Below, piece by piece: positions 47,401 through 61,536 of a stretch of 64,000 bases of DNA. Position numbers and translations under genes: made by a program. The stretch is taken from contig NC_052017.1 in the NCBI RefSeq assembly GCF_015832195.1, positions 108,722,929 through 108,786,928 of the forward strand, given 5' to 3'. This stretch comes from Motacilla alba alba. Its lineage: Eukaryota > Chordata > Aves > Passeriformes > Motacillidae. Within the stretch, counting starts at the first letter, position 1. The number at the start of each line of letters is the position of its first letter. The notes below the pieces were generated by a model, which had not been told where the DNA came from, did no database searches, and saw only the letters and a list, made by a program, of their open reading frames with translations.

Positions 47401-50400
47401 ATCTGTGCCAGGAGCTTTTCTGCTTTTCAGTCCCAGCTGTGGAGGCACAGTCATTACGAGTGGCATGGCACGGCTGCGCAGCAGGAGGAGGGTACAACCA
47501 GCATCACCTCCTGTGAGGGATCTTTGGTCAGGGGATCTGTGGCTCAGCTTTTGCTCAAAGCAGATAGAAACACTCAGCATGACTTCTGACACTGCCCAGC
47601 CTGAGCCTGCCCAAAGATTGGATTTGCTGTTGATAGTGAACAGTGACATTGCCATCAGGTAAAACCTGCAGGTCCACTAAGCATTTCAGATTTCTGAAGT
47701 TTGTGATGCTGTGTTGAATACCCATTTTTCATTTATTATGTCTGCTGCTTCTCACTACTGGCTGAGGAGGAGGTGAGGTACAGAGGTTACAAAACCTCAA
47801 GGTCTTTCAGGCACCAGAGCTGGCTCTAAAGCACCCAACACAGCCACTTTAAAAACCCAGACAAACACCAGCATCCAACAGCTTCATGCTTACAGCAAGG
47901 AGCTTTAAATACTTCCCCTCATGCTTTGAAGACCATCTGAGGACTGTGCAGGCAGCACAGCAGGCAGCAGGTTTATTCCTTGGGTGTGAAGGTGTGTGAA
48001 GGCATTGGTGGGTTTCACCTGTGTGCTGGTGGCACAGGAGAAGTCTGTTAGATTACAGGGATTTCTGGTGTGGTGAGCAGCAGTGGAAAGATTAACTGTC
48101 CTGGCATTTAAGTGACCAAAATTAGGCTTCCAGTGAACAACCCTTTGAAATAAATAATAGAAATTCACACCTATCTGGGTTCTACAGCTTTTCAGACTAT
48201 TTGGGGCAGGCTGAAATTGGGTGCGTAAATCTCCTTGAGTACCTTGGGCACTCTGCGGTTGTCTTAAGGAGCTCTGGCAGTTGTTGGCTTTGCCTCCCTA
48301 GTTCTGTCTTTTAACCTGCTGTTCCCAGCAGCACCTCCATGAATAAAAATATTCCTGGTTTGCAAGGCATGCTTCCCAGAAAATTACTCTTCTAAGCACC
48401 CACAAATCTTCCTTCTGTCTTGATACATCTAGGATATCTGCGGGAAATAAGTCCAAGACCACTATGAATGGTGGGAGTATGAAAGATTTTAATATTGATA
48501 CATTTATTGTGACTTATCGCACATCAGAAAAACTTATTTAATTTCCACCATTGATTTCATTCAGTGAAGTTGGAAGAGGTGCATGGGAGCAGCTTGGATG
48601 TCAGAAAGGTTTTTGCAGACTTAAGGACTTAATTTTTGAATAATTTTCAATAAGTTGCTAGGAAAGATTATGGGTTGAGGGTTTTTGCAGGATATTAAGA
48701 ATTATATCACCCCTTCCAGAGCTATGTGCAAATCCTGTGCTGGTGTGATAAATAACCCCACACTTGTCAAAAGACAGGGAATAACCAATGTCCTTGCAAA
48801 CTAAAAGAGGTCTTTTTTTCCAGAGAGTGAGGTAGTGAGAGCTACAGTTGTTGTTCTAATGCTGTTAATGGGTGACTGTATGCTAATTAGTCAGATTAAC
48901 TAAGAGGGTGAGTCATGCACTAACCTTTCTTGAGAGAAAGTGCCCATTTTGAGATGCTAAATGAGAACATAAATGCAATCAGGTAGAGAATTCTTGAAAG
49001 ATAAGACGAGAGCAGACCTGCTTGTTAATGGAGTTAGTGAAATTAATTCTGCTCTGGAAAGGGGTGCACATTTTCATGTTCAGGGTTCATTTTAATGGGG
49101 AAGGGTTCAAAACCTTCAGATCTATATAAAGCATTTCACTAAGTGGCTTTAATGACCTAACATAATCAAGATTACTTATATTCTCTGTTATGTTTGCACC
49201 TTCAGAAAGGTTTCTTTCTTTTTTCTTTTTAATTTTTTTTTTAATTAGAGGCATTCAGATGTTTCAAATGAAGTCAAAACTATAATATTGTGAAAAAACT
49301 ACAAAGCCTTCTCATCTCTGATTGATGGGAAAGTATTAAAATGTTTATTGTGAATGCTCAAGCTATTATACAGAAAAACTACAGCCTTGCTACATTTGAG
49401 AAGTTGGCATCAATGCTGACAGGGACCACAGGTGTGGTTCTGCTGTGGTGTTGAGAATCGCCACAGAGGGTAAGGGAAAGATGGCTGGGGTGTCCTTTTG
49501 TGGAGAAGATCTGCATCCTTTCTTTGGTGTGTGTGATCCCTTCCTGTCAGGGTGGCCACCCACTATGTGTCTTTGCCTAGTTTAACATTTTTTTCTTCAT
49601 TACTCATAACACTGCAGGCATCAAGGAAGTGTAGCAGTGGTGCTAGCAGCCATCGCACACTGCGTGGGATGCTTTAGGTCCTGAGCTGAACAGGGCTCAG
49701 AGTGCCAGGAAACTCCAGTCTCCTCTCTGAAACCCCTGTCAGCTTCCCAAGGTGACAGGAGGAAGCAGCAGACCTGGCTCCCAGTAGCTGTTCAGTGATC
49801 CAGTGCATGGCATTTATTCATGGCAGCACCCGCAGCCCTTTGGGTACCACAAGGTTTGTGGGGACATGCTGCACACACACATGGAAGACAGTGGGGAAGT
49901 CGGTCAGTGCTGCAAGGAGGCTGATGCTGGGCAGAAGTTCTGAGGGAGTGATGTCCAGGGAGTTTCTGTGGTCTTCAGGACCTCCTGAAAAAACACAGGC
50001 CTTGCCACAGCCCTTGGGCACTGCATTCACCATGAAAATATTTTAGCTCAAGCTTGCTTTCAAACATATTTTGTTGACTCATTATTTGCCAGAAATAGTC
50101 TTTTTTCTTAAAGTTTTTTGACTCTTTTAGTCTGATAGCAAGGCAGCGGCTTGACAGTAGAACTGCTGGAAGTGTTGGTTCCGCAACCCTGCCTTCTTTT
50201 CTAACCCAAACTCTTCCCAGTGCCACTGCAGTGGCCACCAGTTTCCAGCCCAGAGGTGGCTGCACTGAGGTGATTGGTGAAGTGATCCTTATATATATTT
50301 TCAATTCTCTGAAGTGCCTTGAGGCTTGCAAAAGGCACTATATAAATCAATTAATAACAGTATCAGAGGTCAGTCAGCCAATAAGAATACAATTTAGTTT

Positions 50401-53400
50401 AATGAGAGATAAATAAGACAGACAGAGGGAGAGGCAGAAAGAGCTACAATGCTACAAGCTGGCTCTAAGTACTCCAGCTCCTGGCTTTATCACAGTGATC
50501 ATCAGAAACACAGAAGATAATTGTGTCATTGCCATTTCTTAGTCCAGTGTAATATCTATTACTGGTTTTGATGTCTTACTCAGCTCTGTACCAGTATGAT
50601 TTTAGGAAGAGTGTACATTATTTTCATGAAAACAAATATGAGCATGAGGAAGCATTTTTCCCTTGCGTGCAATTCCTACTAAAGAATTTACATTCTTCTA
50701 ATTTACTGGTTTACTGCACCACTTAGTGCACTCCTGAGATGTGCAGAATGTCCTCACAGTTAAGAATGTGCAGATGAAATTTACCCTTTTTGCACTGAAT
50801 CACTCACTCTTCCCTTGGAAGTCACCATGCTCTTTTCTCCCTCTAAATCTCCTTTAACCACTCTAATAAAAGAACAGATTATTCTGCACAGTTACAAAAT
50901 GGATCCAAAATGGATGGTTGGCAGTTTATTTGGGTTTTAGGGTACTTATATATTTTTGTAACCAGTCTGGTACTAAATAGATGAATGGAAAGACACTGTT
51001 TTACATTTGATTCTTCCATTTATATGAGACTGTGGATGTCAGAATGAAAATTCTCTATTGTAGCCCCAGACAAAATGCTGGGCTACACCACCATCATCAA
51101 AGCAGTATTTGTTAAGTTGCCAGAAGATGCAGAGAACATGGAACAATAGCCCTGAGGGGGGCAGGACAGGGGATTGGGGACCCCTGCGTGGCTAAACAAG
51201 GAGGTGTTCCATGTTTGTGCCACAGCAGAACACAAGCAGCACAGCCCATTGCTGTGTCTGTGTCCACATGGACCACTTGGAATGCACTGGACAGCACCTT
51301 GGGCCCCACTGCCTGGGATGTGAAGCCTTAAGAGCTGTCAGGGAAGGCAGCAGTTCCTGTCCAACCTCTGCACGTGCCCTTCCTGTGGGTCAGGAGGGAG
51401 CCTGTGCATTGGTACACATTGGTACATGGAACATTGCTAGGGAATGTTCCAAGGCTCGGTGTTATAGAAACTGCCATTAGCAGCAGAGCATGCAACACGT
51501 ATCTAAAGCAGAATTAAGTGCTATGAGGCACTCATGGTGAGCAAGTCCATAGCTGTAGGGCAAGGCTGACTTGGGTTCAGATTTGACACAGTTTAGTGTA
51601 GCATCATTACATGCAGAATTGTCTCACCTGGTTATTCCTAGATTCTTCTCCTTTTTTTTTTTTTCAGCTGTGTCTGCACTCACTGCATCTCTCTTTGTCT
51701 GGCATTTGCCTACATTGCGCTCCAGGGGGGGAGCTCCAGGGAGTCTTGTTCAGACCTCAACCTGTGGCCACGGCAAAGGGATGCAAAGGAGTAAAACAGA
51801 CCTTCCTAAAGCTCTTTCACAAGAATCCAAAGCCAAATGGTCCTGGCTTCAAGCACATCAGCACTTCCAATGCTGCGCCCCCAAAAATCCGATTTAGATT
51901 TTTGAGTCCTTTCACGTGCCTCAGAACAGCAGCCTGTGAGGCTGTCTCCTTCACACTGAGGTAATCCATTTTCAGCCACTCAGACCTGGACATGAAAACA
52001 TTTCTTCTGCAAGGAGGACTGCTCTTTGTTCTCTCTCCCCATGCCAAAAAATTCCAGCCCTGAACACTGTGACAAAGGATTAGCTCAAGCTGAGGCCAGG
52101 CTTTAATGTAAATAGCCAGACAGAGAACAGAATGGCTTCTTTTATCAAACTTAACATCCCAAAGCTCTACTGATTTCATTGTCATTATGGTGGTGATTAA
52201 TTTGACCCAGAGTACTGCCACCCACTGTTTAAGCCTTCGCTGCATCCCTGTTGATAGCTCTCATGACAGAGATTACAGTCTGCCACTGCGTTGTCCATAA
52301 TTAGTACTTGTCAAAATGAGATTTGCCTATGGTAGCCCACTGCTCATGAGAAACTCATTCAAAATTAAACATGCTTTAGAAAATAGAGGACAGTTCATCC
52401 TCTAATTGGAAGCAATAAGTACAGAATGACAACTCTTTTTCTCATCTGTTAAGTGTTGTTCAGGTCTTAAAAATTATTTTTTGAGTTATCTCCAGAGCTA
52501 CCAATAAGTGCCCTCTGGTAAATTATGAGGGTGTCAATTCTGTTCTGCAGCTGGGTCCTAAAATGTTTGCACAGTTAATTCCCCCAAAGCAATGTAGTTT
52601 AATAACTTCATCTGAAACAGGGACGTGGTCAGGGTACAGTGGCAGACCCTGACACATGGCCAATGCCAGCCCTGCTGCCCATCTGTGAGTGACAGTGGGC
52701 GCTGGGGGAACTCCAGGGCTGGACACAGCCTGGGGAATACCACGAGTGACACCAGGGAGGAGGCATTTGGAAGAGCTGTTGCTTATCTCCAGGGAATGGA
52801 GGAGAGAGGAAGGAGTGAAGCCACACAGTCCAATGGGCTGGCATGGAAATGTGGTGTTTGTAGTGACTGGGGTGTGGGCTACTCCAAGACTTCATTCATT
52901 GATGTTTTGGGTTGGACTAGTCATGGTGTCTAATACACAGTTCACTTTGCAGACCAAGGCTACAGCTCTTTGGGTTTTTTCTTTCCTCCACTGTAAGAGG
53001 AATGCCTAGTGTTACTGCAACCCTGAATGCAAAGACTTAGTTACTAGATCCAGTATCACTAAAGATTGCAACAAAAGGTTTTCTGATTGAACTCTGAACT
53101 ACAGGGCCAGGGATGGAGTAAGCATCCATACTGGAATCAACTGAAGTTGATGACCAATGACATTTTTTACAGGACAAGCAGGAGAGCTGATATTTTTCAG
53201 AAGCACGAATACATCAGTCTATGAAAATAATTGCCCTGAGCCACTGCCTAAAAACAAGAGCAGGCGGTCCAAAGCATGAGACCCTTGTGCTACTCAAAAA
53301 AGACCATTGTTGGAGAAATATATCTATTCAGTTCAGGTACTGGAAGTGCTCAGCAGCTCTTGAAAACGCTGGAATATATCATGGCAAAAGAGAATGCTTG

Positions 53401-56400
53401 GAGAATAATTCACAAGAGGTGGTGATGTGCCAGATATAATTCTTCACCGATATCTTTAATTTTATTCCCCTAGAAGAAGTAAAAGTGCTTAAAAGACATC
53501 AGTAATTTTGTTCTGAATGCCCAGTGATTAAAGTGCCACACTTTCTTACAGCAGGTTAATTAACCACAGTCCTGTATGTCCATTCACTAAAGTTTATTGG
53601 ATTCCCTATCTGAATCTTGCACAGCCAGATGACATCTCGTCCTTAAATTCAGTGGAAGCACAGATAAGAGGGAGATCTTTTGTCTTGTGCCAAAATATCG
53701 GTCTGATCAGTTGTGACCTGGGCAAGTTATAGGGAAGTTTCCTAGGGATGGAAAGACCTCATTGCAAAGCTTCAGTCCATTGCAATCCTGGGCTGCATTA
53801 CTGTAAGTTAGACAGAAACCTCCTGGTCACTGTGCTGGTGAAGATGTGGGCCAGGTGGAGATCAGCTAAAAACAGAAAATCAGAACTGCTGGTAGATATA
53901 AATTCCATAGTCAGGGAGAGATTGAGTCGGAGGCTTAGAGAAAAGTGAAGACTGGGAGTCTTTGGGTTTGCAAAAAAAAAAGCTGTTGTAAAGTGGAAAT
54001 AAATAGTTCTCTTGTTTATTCCATTGAAAGCAGGAGAAGAAAAAGCAGCTTTAAAGATTCTGTCTGTTGTGAAAGTTTTAGATTATTCAATTATGGACTT
54101 AGACTTTTGGAAAATATTTGTTTTCTATTTTAGGTTTTTCCAGGAATCACCTCTTTAAACTAATGAGACATTGAAGCTAGACATTAGGAGGCATTTTCTG
54201 ATGATGACGGTGACTCCATCCCGTCACACATGGCTACGAAGGTTAGGCGAGTCAGCAAATGTCTGCTGGGAGCGCGCTGGACATCGCCGGCCCCGCCGTG
54301 CTGTGGGGGAGGCAGGGGATGACCTTGGCAAGCCCCAGCCAGTGCTGTTCCCTCTCACTCCGGCAAGTCTGAAGATTTACTTTCACCCTGAAGGTAATCA
54401 GTCAGTCGTGATTTTGACCTACAGTTTAATGTGCTCTCTTGCTATAGTTACAGACATCCTCCTTCTGGTTATGCTCCCTGCTGTGACTAATGGCATCTTC
54501 GCAGTTAAAGAGGTGGTTTTTAAAGAAAAACATCCAAGTTTCAGTGCTGTTACTGAGTTAACAGTTTTAGCAAAAACAATGTCACAGCAGTCCTTGCTAT
54601 GGCCTATGAACTTGTCATTTTTTGGGTGTAAACGTGTACATGTATATTTGAATACTTTTTGCAAAACCCCTACATACACAGGAAACAACAATTTTTTTTT
54701 CTGTTAGTGTTTATGAAAAGGATCATCAGTCATATTCACTATTCACAGTGAAGTACCTTTTAAGTTCAGCCTCCATTCATACAAAATAATCTTGGTCAGC
54801 CAAAGTTTTTTGAAAACTGAATTATTTTGCACAAATGGAAGCAAAAATGGAAATCAGTTTTCAAAGATCAGGAACCAAATACCACACAACACACCCAGAT
54901 ATTAAGGAAGATTTACAAATCTGATCCTGCAAGTGTGATTTTCTGGAAGATGTTTAAGGGTGACACAAGAAACTATTTTTTAAAGATAAAACCAAAAAGA
55001 TTTTAATGATATTTTGTAAAATATCTCAGCCAATCATATCTACTCCTTTTTAAAACACGGATTGAAAGTAATTCTTCAAACTGAAGAACAGGTTTTTAGA
55101 TTTAAAAGACCCTTTTAAATAAATAAAACAATTTTTTTTGTCTGTGTAGATGCTGATGAAAATTTTGGGAAAATGTTACATTCATTTAAATCTCCTTCCT
55201 TTGTTTTCACTTTCCAAATAGGTTCCCTGTATCTGTTCACCTCTAAGCCCAATTAAATTCAAGGGCAGCAGATCACAAAAGCTAATGCTACCAGACAAAA
55301 TTTCTACTCTGTGTGGCAAGAAAATCAGCAGAAAGTAGCTCAAGTTTGGTTTTTTTCTTTGCTATATAAAACTGCAGAAGTCATTTGGATACTAATTGGA
55401 GTCATCGTACAATCATGTTAGATGCCCTGTTCTCATTCAATATGTGGCAGGTAACATCGTACCTATGTTCTTGAAGAAAAGATCAATGACAAAAAGGTAG
55501 TTTTCTGCTGCAGGGAGAAGACAGACAATTAGAAAATCACTATTTGTATTCAATCTCTGTTTACACCGGTTGACCACATCTCTCACAAGTGCGCATTTCT
55601 CTCCAGCTTCAGAAATACACAAATATATCAGCACCAGAAGTCTCCTCTCGTTTTAGTTTGCAATTCAGGATTGCTTTATTAATCAACGCAAGATGCATTC
55701 ATTGAACTGGATTAATCCTGCATAAGTAATTTTGAAATTTCCTGCTGAAGTTATTTTTCATTTCTGGGAACAAATCATTTATTTGGATTTTCATATATCA
55801 GGATCACAGAGATTTGCCACAGTCAGATTTTAATTTTAGTTACATCTGAGCTGGCTTATATATTAGGGCACATAGTTTTGCATGAGAGCATCTTCTAAAA
55901 TCTGTAATTGGTGTGGAACACTGACATGCACAGAATACATCTGACAAGGTCCAGAGAGTTAGGTTCAGTTTTGCTGATCAACATCTATGCTGCAGATTAA
56001 CTGAATCTTTTATGGCATTACAAACCCTCCAGAATTCATTAGTGTGCTTTCCCTTCCTGCAAACCACCCTGACCTCCAGTGCTGCCATGACTGCTTCCTT
56101 GGACTGGACCCGAGAGGCTGAAACACTGACTCCTTTCCACTGCTGCACTAATAGCAGAAATTAAATGTGTATCTTAAAACTGCCCTGGAGTGTGTGCACT
56201 GGCACTTACCTTGGGCCTTTTAGCGCTGCTTGGGATTTCTTTCTCCTTTGTCTGTACCAGAAAGCTCTATTTAAATTGAAACATGGCCTCTCCCTTAAAA
56301 GCAGGGGAAGTAGAGTACTTTATTGATGAGTGATTATAATACAATAGAAACCAGTATATATAATGAGGTTTGGCATGGATTTTTCTCAGAAATTGGCTCA

Positions 56401-58210
56401 CAGATGCAGCTAGCAGAGGAAGTCATTGTATTAAAAGCAGAAAGGGGGACAAACATATGAGGGAAAGGAACAATGCCAGCTTTTGGGGGGTGGGTGCAGA
56501 GTACCTTCAAAGACAGCACTGTAATTATTGAAAAACATATTTTTCAAATGCCCTCTTTGTCATTCTTAAGGGCATGGGTACAGGTTGCAAGTCACCAGCA
56601 AATCAGTCTTGTCACACTTTTCACCCAGTGGATGGGACCATAGCTCAAGATCAGGGAAACACCTTCAGTCAGAAATCTGTTGTTTTCCGGGTCCCTGCAA
56701 AACTCTCTGCAAAAGTACCTAGGCAAGTTTGTCATGCCGAGGATGAAATGGAGAAGATTAAGGTTTGGCAGGAAGGACAGCAGAGAAGGAGAACTATGGA
56801 ACAGTCCATGTGTCCAGCTCCCAAAGATGACTCTCATACGAGAATCAGAAATGGAAAGGGCTCTCAATGCAGCTGGGACCAGGAATTGTAGCTCATCTGT
56901 TCTTCTTGTGCTTCCCACCACCAGCATCAGCTCTCATCCCTTGTCACAGGTGCTGGCTGTGGTTGGGTGTTTGCCACAGCCCAGGCCCTGTAGTGAGGTG
57001 TCACTGGGCATCTCTTTGATAGGTTTTGTTGTGCTGAAGTCTGTGCATTAAGGCTTGAACACTGCAACACCTAAGTACTCTGTTGATTTATCCTTCTGCT
57101 TAACAGCAGGACCACTGAAAATGATTAGCTGAATACCATCACCCAAGGGCTTTTTTAGTTAGTTTCATGTTTATCTCATATTGTCTTCTATTGAATTTTC
57201 TTATGTTTCTCTTCTGCCCTTTGTATTGCCTTTCCTCTAATTTTTTTCCAGCCCTGGTCTGATATGTGCTTCTCAAAAACCATCTTTGCTTTCCTCATTA
57301 ATCCTGATTTTTTCTGTGCCCTTGATCCTCAAAAACATCCCACCTTCTCCTCTCACAGTCTCGTTTCCCATTTTTTCCTTTTGTTTATTTGTTCCCTTCC
57401 TTTCTAAGTCATATCTCTGCCCATTGCTTCCAGTTTCTCCTCTTCATCCTTCTCCCACATTACTTAAAAAAAAGCATAAATCTCCCTTCCTTCCTCTGCT
57501 GCAATAAACTCATTAATGAAACAATTCTATTCATTGTGCTATCTTAGTGCTATCCAGTACAGCCCACACCTGCTTTAAACACAGGGGCCACTTTGCTCAG
57601 TGCACCCCCCTGGTTTGCATAGGCAGATTCTGGTCCCTGACAAAGGTTTGTAGGCATGAATAAACAATGCATGAATAGTAACTGGCATTGATGATCCTTC
57701 TGCTTCCTGGTAGAGCCTCCTGCTTTTACCTTGTCTTAGCCTCGCGTATACCTCTTGTCCCAACTCCTCTACAGCACGCCCATGCCAGCACTTTCCCTCC
57801 AAGAACTGAAATACCCATAGGTAGAAGGGTCAGTTGCCAAGGGTGGAACATTTTGAAGAGGTATGAAGTTGCCACAACAACCAGCATTAAATTCCCCAAA
57901 GCAAGACTGGGCTTAACAAAGCAGGGTCCTTTTCACTTACTGTGGGACAGAGGAACAGAGGGAGCAGCGCAAGGCAGAGGCGTTTCACAGGCATGCAGTG
58001 GCTTCTCCAGTGAGAGCAGGCACAGGGGTGGAGCTTTCCCTGCTGGAAAAAGGTGCTGCTTTCCCAGGCCGGGCACTGTGCTCTGGGGAAGACCGACTCA
58101 CTACAGACCCGCCTTTTACTGCGGTCACTGCACTGACAAGCACTGAGTAATGACACTTGGAAAACAATGAGGCCATTATGTAACACCAGAAAATAAAGGA
58201 AGTTCACACA
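44441..58210. other. Intergenic, no gene recognised
   Basis: About 14 kb between the old CR1 and the KLHL14 3' end. Open frames up to about 180 codons (for example 54171-54707) have no family resemblance, no consistent splice borders and a composition like the surrounding DNA. No clear LTR, CR1 tail or simple repeat longer than about 20 bp was seen. Distant regulatory elements of KLHL14 could lie here but cannot be seen without comparison. Confidence 0.55.
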
Positions 58211-58289
58211 TCTACATGATAAAAAAAGTTCCAAAGAATTTAATGTAGATATTATTTATACATACACTTTATAAGTAGGAATATGGCAG

Positions 58290-60779
58290 ACAGTTGAATT
58301 AGTACATAAAGTTTTATTTAAAGTTTCCCCCCTACAAGCAAGCTTCATTTACACAGTCTAGTACTGTACAAAATTTACATTCTTTGTGTGACTTATTTAG
58401 TTAGCATTGTTTCCTTGGTCATGCCTTCCTGATAGATAGAAAGATTTAGATACAGTCCTCATAAATCTTTAAATTATCTTGGTAAAAAAAAAAGGAACCA
58501 TTTAAAAGGACAAGAAGTATCCTTTGAAAATGGTACATTTTAGTAGAGACAGGTGACAGACAGTGTTCAGTGGCAGACCTTTTAAATGTCATACAAGGTT
58601 TCCTCATTTAGTATCTTATCAGTTTCCTTTTTTATATATATTTATATTTATATACTTTCAACAGGAAAGGAAAAAAAAGTCATGATTGCACCAAATGTAT
58701 TTTACAAGGGATCCCTTGGATCTGAACAATATAAATAAATACAAAACCAACTAAGATTGCACTATGTAGGAGAAATGGATTGAGATTTCAGGATATACAC
58801 TCCACCTTTATGAGTTCCTTAGTGATGCTCACTGGAAAACTCCCCAAGGGCACATTCAAATATTAGCATCTTCAGATAATTATTTTGTTTAAACATTTTC
58901 TTACAGGCGTGCTACCTCATCAATTGGATTATTGCATTTGTGTGGTACCAGTCTTTACTGCACTACTCCAATTTTACAAGTTGTGTAATTCTGCTGCAAG
59001 CAAGGGAGTTGCAATAAAATTGGACTGATGCCAGAGAGAAACAGTCCCATGATATTTGCTCTCCGTTATTTATATTGCTCTCAAGCATCAATATATAGTG
59101 TAATTTCTGTGTACATTCACCCTTTTTCTATTTTGCAAAGCAAATAATGAAGTCTTTTTCCCGTCTATTGCCTCTGCAGCTGAAACCAACCTCCAGTAGC
59201 TGCCTGCTCCTTGCTTAATGCACTAGCATTAAGTCCTGTCGTGAAAGATATGTGCAGGGCTGAATATGCAGGATTGGAGTGTCCTTTGCCTTTTATCTGG
59301 TACAGCCAGTTACAACTAGGCAAATTAAAGGCCAGATATTTATCTGACATAATGTACATCCATTGGCTTCGACGGAGCAATGTCAATTTACACCAGTAAA
59401 GAGGATGGTCCTGAGAGTAATGGATGCAGCACTAGTAAACCACAGTGGAAGAATTATGCACATACTTTAATGAGGGGCAAATGATTATGTCTGTTAGCTG
59501 CAAGGTGGTCAAGAATCAGGCTCAGATTTTGTCACTGCTTTTGCAAAGCCAGGACAGAAAGACATAAGCTTAACACATAGACAGTCTGGTTTGTCTGACT
59601 TCATGAAGCAAGTCCTAAATGCTACCGGTCCCATGTGGGAGAATTCTGAACTCACTTTGCGATGTGTAAATAATTACACAGGTATAAGGCAGTGGAAAGT
59701 CTAGCCTTATATTACTTTGGATCAATAGTAAAACTCTCTCAGAGTGCATCTTAAGATTAACCACATAGGACTACTTTAACTACTTACCAGTGTCTCTCCA
59801 AAAATGTGCATAAGCATTTCAGAGTCCAAAGCAATAAATTTATGATTAAATGCAGTCTTCTTGTCTTTGGAAAGAACTTGCACAGATGCTGATATCTAAC
59901 AGGTAAGTGAAAAGGAAGTAAGGTTTCTGGTGCTTCGTTAAGTGGTCATAGAAATAACTTACTTTTCAAAGCTAGATTTTAAGCTGTAGGATCCAAATTC
60001 TGTTATACTAATGTAGAACCAGTCATTCCATGTGATTTCAGTGAAATGGTTCTGACTTTACACAAGTGTGATTAGCAGAATTTGATCCTAATCCCTAAGC
60101 TGCTATTGCAAGAAGTGCTCTGTAAAGCATAGCTTTCATTGTAGTCTGCTTTCTGCTGCACTTGCACATGGGGACTTTGAAGGCAGAGTGTATTAGTTGC
60201 CAAGCTGTGCAAAAACGGAATGATATTTCTTTACCTTTTATAATCTTCTGATGCTGTGTTGCTTGCAGAGCATATGAAGTAGTTGTAGGTTAGGATTACA
60301 GAGGAGGAGACAATTCTGCAATGCAGTGTGAGCTTTTCACTATCTGAATTCTGAAACATTCATGAAAACAATATCCTCATGACTTCAACACAGATCACAT
60401 GCAGGTAGATACAATGCACAATACTGATCTTGTCTCTTCAGGCTCTATTTGAACAGTTAGCCACCATTTATTTTTTTAAGTTAAATTTGATGTGAGGAGT
60501 GTCTCTGCAGCAGGAAAAGTTTAAATCAGTCTGAAATGGCAGTCTGTCAGCATGTAATGTTCGGTGTGTTTTAGCTTCTCGCTTCATAAGACACCGGCAC
60601 CTATCTGAGATGGTTTGGTTTTTCTTTTCTTTTAGTTTGCTCCTAAAGCATAAACATGGAATGAGGGGTCAATTATGGCAGCTTTGTTTTAACAGGAATT
60701 CTGTTCTAATAAAATATTTACGTCACCCGTCATTATTTTCCCAAATGCACTCAGTGTTCGTGTCAGTGTTCCTGGCCCA
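58290..60779 (-). other. KLHL14: KLHL14 3' untranslated region (probable)
   Basis: About 2.5 kb of AT-rich sequence follows the TGA on the minus strand without repeats. An AATAAA signal reads at 58318-58313 and an ATTAAA at about 58242-58237, so cleavage is likely at about 58215-58300. Several ATTTA-type motifs are present. The end point is inferred from the signals and not proven. Confidence 0.5.
58313..58318 (-). terminator. KLHL14: Candidate KLHL14 polyadenylation signal
   Basis: AATAAA on the minus strand about 2.46 kb past the stop codon. An ATTAAA about 75 bp further downstream is the alternative. Confidence 0.45.
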
Positions 60780-60920
60780 TCACTTGTTGTACGGAACACA
60801 GGCCGGCAATACCACGGTTGAACACGCAGGTCCTGCTAGGGGCTCCGCAACGTCACCTTCCAGCTCTGTCCAAGTCCCTTTCTCAGGACTGTAGCAAATA
60901 GTAGAAGATTTGTAGGCTCC
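60780..60920 (-). CDS. KLHL14: KLHL14 last coding exon
   Basis: The exon starts after TTCTACTACCAG, in phase 0, and encodes 46 residues plus TGA (60782-60780). It reads GAYKSSTICYSPEKGTWTEL, continues into EGDVAEPLAGPAC and ends VPYNK. This is the final kelch repeat and tail of KLHL14 (Printor), a BTB-Kelch protein that binds torsinA in the endoplasmic reticulum and, as a BTB-Kelch family member, may act as a Cullin-3 adaptor. The C-terminus VPYNK matches what I know of the vertebrate protein. It joins the exon at 61379-61536 in frame. The larger 5' part of the gene lies beyond the window. Confidence 0.95.
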   Translation of the reverse strand, partial: GAYKSSTICYSPEKGTWTELEGDVAEPLAGPACSTVVLPACVPYNK

Positions 60921-61378
60921 CTGGTAGTAGAAAAAAATGTCGTATTAAATGTGGTTTTGGTAAAATCCAAGTCACACATCAGCTCTAATGATATTTGAAA
61001 GTGTCTCGGGGTCACTCTAACTTAGAACCTCTTCAATAAGTTTATGTTTTTTCAGCACCCAGCCTCTGAAAATCAGTCTCCTTTACAAGCACTTCATAAG
61101 CAGAGCTGTAAGCATACAGTCCTATCAACCACTTTTTCAAAATTCCTTTTGATTTTTAAATTGCTCCATATCGGTGAATAGAGTGTAATAATAACTGATC
61201 GAAATAGAGAAGCACAAAGGGGAAAAAAACACTCCATGTTCTCCATAAGCTGAAAAACAACCCAAGCCTGCCCCTGTAGCTAATTCCCCTCTTCTCTCCA
61301 TCCCATCTACATACTATATGGACTGGCCACAAGAACGCAGAGGGAATGGAAAGGTGATTGTAGAAAGAAGGTACACAC
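60921..61378 (-). other. KLHL14: KLHL14 last intron
   Basis: A 458-bp intron between GTGTGTACC and CTACTACCAG. No repeat or conserved motif is obvious. Confidence 0.9.
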
Positions 61379-61536
61379 CATACTCCAGCTGTAGCCTCCT
61401 ACAAGGTAAATACTGTCATCAAGGACTGCGCAGCCAGGGCCACTGCGACCCTCCAGAATAGGAGTCTGGAGGATATTCCACTGGTCACCTTTTGGATCGT
61501 AGCATTCCACAAGCATTACATCGAGATGGGAGAAAC
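61379..61536 (-). CDS. KLHL14: KLHL14 penultimate coding exon
   Basis: This 158-nt exon begins after CTCATCCAG and ends AGTATG|GTGTGT. It enters with two bases of a split Gly codon, then reads FSHLDVMLVECYDPKGDQWN, ILQTPILEGRSGPGCAVL and DDSIYLVGGYSWSM. Kelch-repeat hallmarks are visible: the GG doublet in YLVGGYS, and YDP followed by W as in typical blade strands. It forms one blade of the C-terminal beta-propeller that binds partner proteins. Confidence 0.95.

Noticed and set aside
49818..50033. Overlapping open frames on both strands, considered as an exon
   Set aside because: No splice borders of good quality and no family resemblance.
54171..54707. 178-codon plus-strand frame
   Set aside because: No recognised domain. 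The start resembles a decayed CR1 phrase (AGCTAGACATTAGGAGGCAT), but too weakly to call a CR1 copy.
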